Source: Catonia carolina (lineage: Eukaryota; Arthropoda; Insecta; Hemiptera; Achilidae). Taken from it: DNA of 64,000 nt. The DNA is taken from assembly GCA_035578175.1 (NCBI GenBank), contig JAQMRL010000006.1:52676001-52740000 (forward strand), in the 5' to 3' direction. The notes beneath the pieces are model-generated. The model saw only the letters and a list, made by a program, of their open reading frames with translations. It made no database searches and was not told the DNA's origin. The position numbers and the translations under genes are program-made. Positions 31,611-64,000 of this stretch are shown here, piece after piece (the stretch's first letter is position 1; each line of letters begins with the position of its first letter).

Positions 31611-33877
31611 ATAATAGGTTTTTGCCAAAATTCAAAGGTAAGCCTTTTTAAAAATTGCTACCAGCCATGAGACACATCATCTCACAAAACGAATTTTTAT
31701 ACTTAGAAATTTATAACTACTGCTGAAATGTAGAAAATTCATAGTAACCAAAAATTATATAATAAACGACTGACTAATGTTTTTCCAAATTACTATAGTG
31801 CACAATGATTACACTACAGCTTTTGAAAACAAACTGGTTACTGTGTAACCCTTTACCATTCTATATTGCACTAGAACCACTATGCATCTAGAAACCTTGC
31901 CACGCCTTGTAGTGGAGAACTGGTGAAAAATGCCAAGTTTTTACTGGTGTAAAAATTAATTTTATCAAAACTAATATGGATATTAGCTTAATTCTTTTAC
32001 CTAAATTAGCAGAAAACCTTACTCTATTAATAGCAAACTTTAAAAAATTTATTAATTGATAATTTATTTTTACTTACTAAAATATCCTTATTCGTTTACC
32101 CGAATTTGATGTTCATGTAATATTCTTCATCCAGTAGGTTTTAAACTAAAAATATTTTAACTATCGCGAGTTATTTCATTTTATAGACAATTTTGTTCTG
32201 ATTAGATTGATGTATAACACGACATTAATTAAAATACTATAATTATATATAAAAAGGACGAAGCTGCCATTTGACGCGTGTGTTCACAAAACGTACACAA
32301 ACTATAAACTCTTTGTAAAATAGATGTAACTAAATGATAGCGAAATCTATTGGCATAAAATGAAAGTTCATATTTACATTAATAATAAAGCCTAAATTCA
32401 ACGCAATCTACTGGTGTATACAGAATTTATAGCCATTTATACGCAAAAGTTTACTGAAATCCGATGTGACTGGGTCTGGCACTTTTCAGAAGACCCTCAC
32501 ATCCAAAAAAATCGGACCCTGGCATTTAAAGGGTTAACAAGGATTTGGTCTGTATTCTCTAAGCTAAGAGGTACTACGTCCATAAAATTTATATTATCTT
32601 TTCCTTATAATATTTTTTCACAATCTTTAAAAATTTTGTCTGATTCTCTTTATTTATACATTCCATTTTCATACTTTGGTTTACGAACTTATCTTAATTT
32701 TTCTTCTTCTTTACTTACTCCTTTCTCTGAAAATGTTTGTAAACATTTTGTGCCATAGAGTTTGTGAGAACTACAGTTTTTTAGTGTCTGAATTTTTAGA
32801 TTTAGATTTTTTTTAAACAGATTTTTGATGATACAAGCATAACTGCTTTTTTAATAACTTACAATCGGCATACAACATGTTATTTGAATAAAGAAAAACA
32901 TACATATTGATTACAAAGTATAAACAACGTAAAAATAACATTGATTTTTCAGTACAATGTGGAAAATTACAAATAATGAATCCTTATAGATTAAATTATA
33001 AAAGTAAGAGAGGAAAAGAAGGAAGACCTTTAACTACATGGCAGAGTTACATCTTTATCACAATAATCACAAAGCTCTGAAAACAGTGAGATTATCAAAT
33101 GGAGAGTGGGAGACAATAATGGAAGTTGTATACACCATGTACAAGTAAATTACTTGCTGTTAAGAAAATGAAAATCTGGGTTATTATGTAATTGGAAAAT
33201 TAACTACAACTCAATAAACAACAATACTGTTTGTTAACATACAAGAGTACTTTTCATTTAGCAAATATAAAAATTATTTAAATATTTTACAAATGATTCA
33301 ATTACAAAAATAAATTCTTTCAGTAATACTGTCTCATAATTTGTAATATATTATTTTTACAATAAATAAAAATCTATCATGAGTAAAATTTTATAAAAAT
33401 TTTGTACCTGAAAAAAACTACAAAAAAATTTATTAACATGTTACAACATATCTATGTATAAAACATAACATTTGAGTTTTAAATTCCAAACGGATTACTG
33501 AAATAAAAACTGAGGCGTAATTTATCAACTAACTACGCCGTCTTAATGTATGTAATATTATTAATGACTAACATAATTAAATAAATTAAAATATTGAACG
33601 TAATCATTAGGTATATTTTATGTTTCCATTTAAAACACAACTGAAATTTAAAATCTCTTATAGAAATAATTTTTAATGTTAATATGAACAGTTATAGTTT
33701 ATAAAAAACAATGTTTACTTCAAATCACAAGAAAAAATTAAAAAAATACAATTATAAATAAGGAACAATAAATCTACAATTAAATTATAAAAGTATTCAC
33801 AGTAAAGTTTAATATTTTCTTAGAATAAATTAATATTAAAAGGGATTTACTTTTTAAACATGAAAATAATTTAAATT
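31611..33877. other. no gene called; weak LINE-like trace
   Basis: Contains a 114-codon plus frame (32414-32758) without recognised relatives. At about 32985-33060 the frame YKSKRGKEGRPLTTWQ faintly resembles a LINE C-terminus. Otherwise AT-rich. Confidence 0.35.
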
Positions 33878-34241
33878 CTGCCCATAACGGGTAGGTAGAA
33901 TGTTAAATTATTTGCATTTGATCTAATAAAACCAGGGCTACAAAAAATAGTTGTTTCTTATCACATGGTTACCCAATTATAAGACTAAAGCATTTAAGAG
34001 CAGAAGAGTTAGAGGTGTTAAGCGTTATCTCCTCTGAGAGTAATGAATTTCAATATACAGCCAGATGTGGTGAACGAAGTGAAGGTGTCATTTGCAGGGT
34101 GGAAAGTAAATGCTTTTTGGAGGGCCCGGAATGCTGATAAGCATACTTTCTCACTCAGTGAGGAAGACAATTAAACCACCTCACTACTAGTTTTACCAAG
34201 TAAAGCTCTATAGGTTCACAGGCTGATGACCTTAACAACTA
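33878..34241 (+). mobile_element. SINE-4 copy, full length, worn
   Basis: The 5' end is CTGCCCATAACGGGTAGGTA, the middle CAGCCAGATGTGGTGAACG and the 3' end GGCTGATGACCTTAACAAC. Deletions and substitutions mark it as an older copy. Confidence 0.82.
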
Positions 34242-34321
34242 AATTTAAATTACAGTATACTCACAGTGATTCAAGGAACAGCTCTGTTGCTGGATTATTG
34301 AAAACAATGGATAAGTGGAAA

Positions 34322-34760
34322 TGTACGAGAAGTGATCAAAAAAAGTTCTAAGACTAATTTAAAAAAACAATTATTCAAACACAAGTTAATGGACATTGTC
34401 TCCTTCAAAATACTCCCTTTGGAAAGCTATAAATTTTTCTCACAGCTGGAATGATGCTGTGAATTCATCTTGTGTAATATCGTTCAGTTCCCCTTGGGAT
34501 TTTTCTTTCATGACATCAATTTAGTTAAAATTTCTGCATTTTCAAAAATCTTTAGAGTTTTGAAAATAGGAAAAAGTTTGTGAGGGACACATCTGTTGAA
34601 TACAGTGGGTGAGGAATGACAGTCATGATGTTTATTGTGCAATTAACACGAATGAGCAATGCAGAATGAACGGGGATGTTGTCATAAAGTGGCACCCACA
34701 ACCAACAGCTCACATTTCTTCCACTTATAGTCTCAAGCAAATATCTCAAGTATTTCAACG
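34322..34760 (-). pseudogene. mariner transposase C-terminal relic
   Basis: The terminal sequence TACGAGAAGTGATC marks the element 3' end. On the minus strand the reading gives YDNIPVHSALLIRV (second Asp region), HPLYSTDVSLTNFFLF (third Asp replaced by Asn) and KEKSQGELNDITQDEF. It ends FQREYFEGDNVH, stop. The DNA-binding half and 5' terminal repeat are absent. Confidence 0.82.
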
Positions 34761-35166
34761 ATTAATTGTCTCACCACAAAAAATGTGTGTATAAATATGT
34801 ATTCCTAGTTCAAAAATGTGACTGGAATTTGAAAGTTTTATTAAAAATAAAGTATTCAAAACCATTATTGTACAAACTAATGAAATTGTATAAACTCTTT
34901 AATTTATATTTGTTGATGAAACTGTAAATTACTCATTATTTCACAATTTAAAATTCATATAGGTTATAGGTTTTACAGCTTACTGAAGTGACCTAGATTC
35001 CAGGCATTAATATATTTTATATCTGCGTGTGAATGTATGCTAATAAGCATTCTTAAAACCCTAGTTCAGTTTCATTTCTATTTTTTTTAATAATCTGTAT
35101 TGTACAAGATAAATAACTTGAAATGTTTTAAATGCTTATTTTCTTTAAATAAATTATTATAAAAAG
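34761..35166. other. no gene seen
   Basis: AT-rich spacer. Confidence 0.4.
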
Positions 35167-35320
35167 GCCGCCTCCATAGTGTAGTAGTAGAGTGCTGGCC
35201 TACCAAGTGGAAGTCCCAGGTTCAATTCCCGACTAGGGTCTGGAAATTATAACAAGTCACAACCCACTGTAGTCCCTAATGAACAAGCTGTAGATGCGAC
35301 TTTAAATAAATAAACTGAAA
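35167..35320 (+). mobile_element. SINE-2 copy
   Basis: GCCGCCTCCATAGTGTAGTA (A box) and AGGTTCAATTCCCGACTAGG (B box) are followed by GGTCTGG and tail GATGCGACTTTAAATAAATA. It is shorter in the middle than the copies at 9.0 and 62.5 kb. Confidence 0.85.
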
Positions 35321-35744
35321 AAAATGAATAAATAAAGATACTTTGCATCAGTTTACCATTCAGAACTAATAACAAGTTGTGATAAATATTATCGTTATGC
35401 GTGATTCCTAGTAATAAATTAATAATTAACAAAAATAATCCATCATCCAAGTTTTTGTGAGGTTTGCCGGTAGTTTAGTAGTTAAGAAAACCCTCTGGCT
35501 GTAATACAAACAAGCTGTGCAGATTAGGCGGGATTGTCACTTCACTGCATATGAGCCTGCAGAATAGTTTGTTCGAGATGTCGCTCTCAGCTCTTCCGCC
35601 CCCTCTGACATATGAAATATCTCCCAACCCTGCCTTTGGAGCCATTGAGAATCTTCACTAGTTTTTATCTTCCCTGAGTATTTTATTTCCTCAGTACCCT
35701 CCCACAAAGTAGGTGAGTGTTTCCATCGCCAGGGGAGGCCCCCA
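35321..35744. other. no gene seen
   Basis: Mixed sequence with a moderately GC-rich part at 35470-35740. It may be unrecognised LINE-A body leading into the fragment that follows. Confidence 0.3.
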
Positions 35745-35885
35745 AAAGTAGATCCAGCAACAGTTGATGGATTACAAACCAGTGGGAAAGAGAGACCGAG
35801 GACACCCGAGGAACAGATAGGCAGCTTTCAGAGGTTTGGAACACGCAGGGATACCTAATCCTTGAAACGCAGAAGGAGACAAAAA
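35745..35885 (+). pseudogene. LINE-A C-terminal fragment
   Basis: The plus strand encodes DYKPVGKRDRGHPRNR, the GKRDxGRPRxRW tail of LINE-A type RTs, then broken sequence. It is short, with stops following. Confidence 0.6.
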
Positions 35886-36337
35886 TAATTCTAAGTTAAA
35901 ATGTGTACCATTGAACACCTTATTTGACCTGGTTTCCTTTAAATAAAAAAATATCATAGTCAATCATTTTGATTCACACAAGTTTTACGGTTAATTATAA
36001 TTAAACTTTACTGTAAAATAAAAAAAAAACATACACCACAGATAATAAATTAACCCAAAAATAAAATAAATAAATTACTAAAAATAAGTTAAATCATGTC
36101 TAAAAGACTCATAATGTTTCATGTTTATTTACCTATAATATATTCTAATCAGTTATATATTTAAATTATTAATAAATAAACTGATGTGACGGTACTGATA
36201 TTAAAATTTAAACAATTAAATTAAATTATAAAAAATGTCAATCGATAATATTGTCACATTTTAAAAATGGAACAGAACGAAAGAAAACAATTATAATAAA
36301 CAAATGAAATGAGAACACACTAAGTACGTAATTAAGG
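35886..36337. other. probable FAM76 3' untranslated region
   Basis: This minus-strand sequence follows the FAM76 stop codon. It is AT-rich without a repeat signature, and only one reasonable poly(A) hexamer is noted. Confidence 0.4.
36124..36129 (-). terminator. candidate FAM76 poly(A) signal
   Basis: An AATAAA hexamer on the minus strand lies about 210 bases beyond the FAM76 stop codon. Such hexamers are common in AT-rich DNA, so this is only the nearest good candidate. Confidence 0.3.
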
Positions 36338-59970
<23,633 letters not shown>

Positions 59971-60827
59971 CTGTAAAATAATCACAATCAAAGAATAATA
60001 TAATGAACAACCCACGTAATTAAAGCTGAATTGCTAGCTCATTAGATTTCCAAAAATCTCGAAAGTATTATAAACTAACAAAAGTACTTGCAAAAAACAA
60101 AGTACAAGAAGCAGTAAAAGGTAAATACAAAAAGTTTTTTTTTATATATACATAAAAAACCAACATATTAACTTACTTAAAGTTTATAAAACTGAAATGT
60201 AAAATCTCCGTTTTCAGGATTTTTTTGATACAGGAAGGCAAGCCAATAATCCATTTAAGAATAAGTGAAAACACAGATAGACTTTGTGAGATTTCACTTG
60301 AAGCCTGAATGAGAACTAGCGTTTGGCTAAGTGGGGATTTCAGATATTTTGCAGAGAGTCAATTTTCCCTATCGCTTAACGAACTAGAGACAGCAGATAA
60401 AGGCGGAGCATAGTGACCTTCAACACATCACAGAGCAAATTGACTTTTGGTAATCGTATCCTGGTTTGTCACATTATTGTCCCATGGCAGATGACAGACT
60501 AACAAAAAGTCAAGAGTGGTGTGACTTAGCAAAGTGGTAATTTAACACCCGACCTTGGATGTTATTGGTTAGATATCATCTACAGTCTCTAGTTAGTCAG
60601 GGTATAGTCGTTTGCTTTTACTACTGTTGTTAAGAAAAACATGTTTAGTTTGTTTTGATGAGACTAAAAATTCCAAAGTTGTCACTACAATATAAAGTGT
60701 AAAGTAAATATGTACTATGTAAACCTACTAATAAATAAATAAATAATAAATATGTATACATATCACACTATGTATGTAGGCCTAATGATTTCAATATTGG
60801 TTTATGAGTACAGTTAACTTCATAACA
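59971..60827. other. FAM76 intron 1 or upstream; one shared repeat
   Basis: No match to the expected first FAM76 exon was found. At 60360-60600, AACGAACTAGAGACAGCAGA, AAAGGCGGAGCATAGT and GACTAACAAAAAGTCAAG recur at 53.35-53.45 and 54.38-54.42 kb. It is an unclassified repeat. Confidence 0.4.
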
Positions 60828-60829
60828 TA

Positions 60830-62150
60830 CGAGGGGGTAGCCAAAAGTATCCGGAATAGCTCTGCTGTGGGCGGAGCTTGTGCAGTACAAATTCCCGCCA
60901 CTAGGCTGCTTGTAGCGCTACTCATTGCCAGTTCAATGCCATTTTGTTCGTTGATCTAGCTTGTTCTGTTCTCGTGCAGTGATTGTTCTCGCTAGTGCTG
61001 TTTTGTGCTCGTGTCGTTTTTCATGATGGCAAGTTTTACTGAACAACGTGCGGCTGTGAAATTTTGTTTCTTGCTCGGTAAAAACGCCGCGGAAACAGTT
61101 GTAATGTTGAACACAGCTTACAAAGACGACGCTATTGGAAAAACCCAAGTGTACGAGTGGTTTTTGCGCTTTAAAATGGCGACATGTCGATTGAGAACAA
61201 ACCTCGTTCTGGACGACCGTCGACTTCCCGAACAGACGAAAATGTTGTGAAAGTGAAAGAAATTGTACGAACAGACCGACGACAGACCATTGACCAAATA
61301 TCACAGGTTAGTGGGTTATCTTGGAGCTCAGTCCAACGCATTTTAACAGAAGGCTTGACAATGAAAAGAGTCGCTGCCAAGTTTGTGCCTCGGGTTCTGA
61401 CAGACACTCAAAAGGAACGTCGAATTGAAACGTGTTGTGATTTGAAACAACAGCTTGAAACTGATCCAGATTTCATGTCAAAGATCATTACGGGTGACGA
61501 GTCTTGGTGCTATGGGTACGACCCAGAAACCAAACAACAATCCAGTCAATGGAAGATATCATTATCACCCCGACCAAAAAAAAAAGTCAAGTCAGATCGA
61601 ACATCAAAACAATGCTGATTTGTTTTTTTGATGTGAGGGGAATTGTCCATTCAGAGTTCGTTCCACCAGGCCAGACGGTAAATCAAGCTTTTTATCTTGA
61701 AGTGTTAAGAAGACTACGAAACAGCATTTGTCGTAAAAGACCTAATTTGTGGCAGACAGGGGACTGGTTTTTCCACCATGACAACGCGCCTGCACACACG
61801 GCAATCTCGGTTACCCAGTTTTTGGCGAAAAACGGCATGGTTTTGCTACCACACGCACCGTACTCACCCGATCTGGCTCCGTGTGATTTTTTCTTGTTCC
61901 CACGCATGAAAAGGGGCATGAAAGGTCTACGATTTAACAACGTTGATGATGTCAAGAAAAAAACGACGGATGAGCTGGAAGCCATCACTGAAGAGGAGTA
62001 CAAAAAATGTTTTGAACAGTGGAACCACCGGTGGGACAAATGTATTAGTTGTAATGGAGAGTATTTTGAAGGGGATAAGGTTCTTTTGTAAAAAAATTAA
62101 AAATAAATAGTTTTAAAAAATAATTCCGGTTTCTTTTGGGTACCCCCTCG
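60830..62150 (+). mobile_element. mariner, nearly complete (1,321 bp)
   Basis: Terminal repeats CGAGGGGGTAGCCAAAAGTA and CGAGGGGGTACCCAAAAGAA (right reversed) are flanked by TA at 60828 and 62151. Length and ends are those of a complete mariner. The transposase inside has two frameshifts. Confidence 0.93.
61023..62091 (+). pseudogene. mariner transposase with two frameshifts
   Basis: The reading starts MMASFTEQRAAVKFCFLLGK (helix-turn-helix part). It needs one added base in the A run near 61174 and one in the ten-A run at 61576-61585 to stay in frame. The first catalytic Asp is in ITGDESWCYGYDP. The second is in WFFHHDNAPAHTA and the third in YSPDLAPCDFFLF, with exactly 34 residues between them (D34D). 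The end is NGEYFEGDKVLL, stop at 62089-62091. Otherwise full length (about 350 residues). Both breaks are single-base losses in A tracts, suggesting a fairly young copy. Confidence 0.92.
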
Positions 62151-62340
62151 TACGCTGTTAACACGGCGTGTTACATAATTTATGAGTCCTTATGTTTAAT
62201 AGAAATGATTCATTATTTTATTGTTTTAACTACTCTTTTAAAATACAACCATACAAGAAATGAGTCATCCTAACAATAAATAAATGGCTGTTTATGGAAT
62301 ACTTTCTATATAGGTATTAACACAAAATTATTTCACTTAC

Positions 62341-62888
62341 TTAACCCTTTCAGTGCCGAAACAATATATAAAAGTTTGATCTAAAGTGCCCTTATTTCGG
62401 AAACTTGCAGGCGTAAGCCTGCAATTGCCAACCAAAATTTCAACGTTACAGAAAAATAAAATGTCCTGTTATAAATTAATTTTTATTGTGCTCATAAAAA
62501 AACAGAAATCGTTCTTACACTAAAAATATTCAAAATAGTTTTTTTAGTTTATTTAAAGTCGCATCGACAGCTTGGTCATTAGCAACTACTATTGGTTTTG
62601 GTACCTTAACGGTGGTTTTAACATGTTAAAATTTCCAGACCCTAGCCGGGAATCGAACCTGGGACTTTTCCCTTTGTAGGCTAGCATTCTAGTCAATACG
62701 CCATGGAGCCGGTTTCAATATAGCTACATTATTTTATTCAATTTTGTTCAAAAGTTTTTTGAAAATTTTCGGTTATCCGGATGTTGGCACTTTATGCATA
62801 ACTTACGGATGTCCGGAAAACTGGACGTTATAACTATGTAAAAGATATCGACGTCCTGTTTTCCGGATGTTGGTACTGAAAGGGTTAA
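62341..62888. mobile_element. piggyBac-type MITE with TTAA target
   Basis: Ends TTAACCCTTTCAGTGCC and TTAACCCTTTCAGTACC (right reversed) give the TTAA-CCC...GGG-TTAA arrangement of piggyBac-group elements. The interior is non-coding and contains a SINE-2 copy. Confidence 0.85.
62540..62712 (-). mobile_element. SINE-2 copy inside the MITE
   Basis: Minus strand: GGCTCCATGGCGTATTGACT (A box worn), AGGTTCGATTCCCGGCTAGG (B box), TTGCTAATGACCAAGCTGTC and tail GATGCGACTTTAAATAAAC. Confidence 0.85.
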
Positions 62889-62957
62889 ATTTGTGATTAA
62901 ACATCAATTATTTAGAAATTAAATAAGACCGTAATAAAATATACATATAACTACAGA

Positions 62958-63250
62958 AGTCTTCTTCTTCTTCTTTCAAACAGGGATTAGGCCATGGCCT
63001 GTTCCGACTCACATTCAGCTTATATTAATAATTTAGAAAACAGTTCCCTCAATATTAAATATGTTATTCAGTTTGACTAATATTCTATCAATGATAAATC
63101 CAATTCAATCCTATAACATTTGTTTTTTTTTATCCTTATGATAATAATCATTGCCACCTTTTCCGTGGCCTGCCTGTATCTCTTTTGCCTACCGGCCGAT
63201 ACTTGAAAATCTTTAGTGGAAGCCTATCGGCTGAAGTCTACTGAAGTAAA
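62958..63250 (-). pseudogene. LINE-A C-terminal fragment with 3' end, interrupted
   Basis: Minus strand 63245-63150 encodes LPLKIFKYRPVGKRDTGRPR, then KRWQ. The sequence is broken at 63146-63012 and resumes CGGAACAGGCCATGGCCTAA. It ends in GAAGAAGAAGAAG, as in the 6.4-kb copy. Confidence 0.75.
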
Positions 63251-64000
63251 ATAATAAATATGGACAATAAAATACACACAAAATACAGTTCTACAAAGAC
63301 TGTGTACTATACTATTTTTGGACCAATTCTGTACTTTCACAACACGTCATTTGTAACCTTAAAGTCGTCTCATGTAAACGCATCTTCACTATTATTACTG
63401 ATTACTCCTACTCACTATAATTAATTGTAGATATTTTTTTGCAAGTTTATTAATACACAATAGTTGCTAGTTTGCTTCGCATGTGTTCTGTGCAATACAT
63501 AATGAATCTTTTGGAATAGGCTCTTATTATTTTTACTAAGCAAAGAACTATACGTTTCCTTCAAGAGAAAAGAATACTGCATAAACCGCGCATTTGTTTA
63601 AATGGACATGATATGATACTGAACACCACTGGCCAGGATTATTGGGTGTGTAATAAAGCAATCTGCAGAATTAACAAACCTCTAAGAAGCGACACATTTC
63701 TCGTTAATATGAAGTTGGATTATTGAACAACCATTATCTTCATTTACAGTTAGTGTAAAGAATACGCATCAATTAAATGGTGCTAAGATGTAATTTTTAA
63801 TAAATTTGTGTTATTTTTGAATTTAAATGTTGTGTAACATTGTTTGATCTTAATCGTTTTTTAATTTGTAAAATAAAGCTTGTAAATAATTTACGAAACT
63901 TGTAAAAGAATAAAAGAAAAAACAACCATAAATAAAATAAAAATGAAAACAAGCGAAAATAAAAGAAACAGGCGATTGCTGGTCGAACACGTAAAGGTAC
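63251..64000. other. no gene seen
   Basis: AT-rich end of the window. The missing first FAM76 exon was looked for here on the minus strand and not found. Confidence 0.4.

Noticed and set aside
31849..32537. Possible piggyBac-type MITE (CCCTTTACC at left, GGGTTAA at right)
   Set aside because: Only about seven end bases match and the left TTAA is absent.
32414..32758. 114-codon plus frame
   Set aside because: Phe/Leu/Ser-rich composition expected of AT-rich DNA; no family or splice support.

Overview
The window is animal nuclear DNA. It is AT-rich, carries spliced exons with GT-AG introns, a nuclear tRNA gene and a dense mix of eukaryotic transposons: mariner, pogo/Tigger, hAT-like, TTAA-flanked elements, Helitron/Helentron-like elements, several non-LTR retrotransposons and tRNA-derived SINEs. 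This mix suggests an arthropod, most likely an insect with a large repeat-rich genome. The species cannot be fixed from the sequence alone.

One host protein gene is clear. A FAM76 family gene lies on the minus strand from about 59.97 kb down to 36.34 kb. Six coding exons join in frame into 312 residues plus a stop codon. They cover the multi-CxxC zinc-ribbon part, a low-complexity glycine-rich linker and a C-terminal coiled coil. The first coding exon was not found and probably lies beyond 64 kb. The other clear host gene is tRNA-Ser(CGA) at 18,675-18,756, minus strand.

Layout. 1-16.5 kb is a repeat mosaic: a LINE copy broken by three later insertions (0.8-3.5 kb), a 5'-truncated LINE with a long reverse transcriptase frame (5.2-6.4 kb), a foldback mariner (11.1-12.0 kb) and six copies of a roughly 0.95-kb element. 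16.5-20.2 kb is comparatively free of transposons and holds the tRNA gene. 20.2-36.3 kb carries LINE 3' fragments, SINEs and MITE-like elements. 36.3-60 kb is the FAM76 gene, whose introns are packed with transposons to within 25-50 bases of several splice sites. 60.8-62.2 kb is a nearly complete mariner with two frameshifts. The right end holds a TTAA-flanked MITE with a SINE inside it and a LINE fragment.

The most notable structure is the roughly 0.95-kb element, present in 13 complete or partial copies in both orientations and making up about one sixth of the window. It has a 13-bp inverted repeat (ACTTTCTCTTGCC), terminal at the 5' end and subterminal at the 3' end. A 3'-terminal GTGTGA/TCACAC hairpin, an internal GT microsatellite and insertion between T residues without target duplication complete the pattern. 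This matches non-autonomous Helentron-type (HINE/DINE-1-like) rolling-circle elements. A LINE copy that one of them interrupts confirms its ends. The interior holds two diverged copies of a module of about 170 bp, joined by a perfect hairpin.

Names used below are local labels. LINE-A: reverse transcriptase LINE with a GAT or GAA repeat 3' end. LINE-B: reverse transcriptase LINE ending near GACTGATGACAAAA. LINE-C: LINE with an RNase H domain. SINE-1 and SINE-2: tRNA-derived. SINE-3: tRNA-derived with an extra hairpin. SINE-4: about 400 bp, non-tRNA, with a GTT-repeat end. HINE: the roughly 0.95-kb family.
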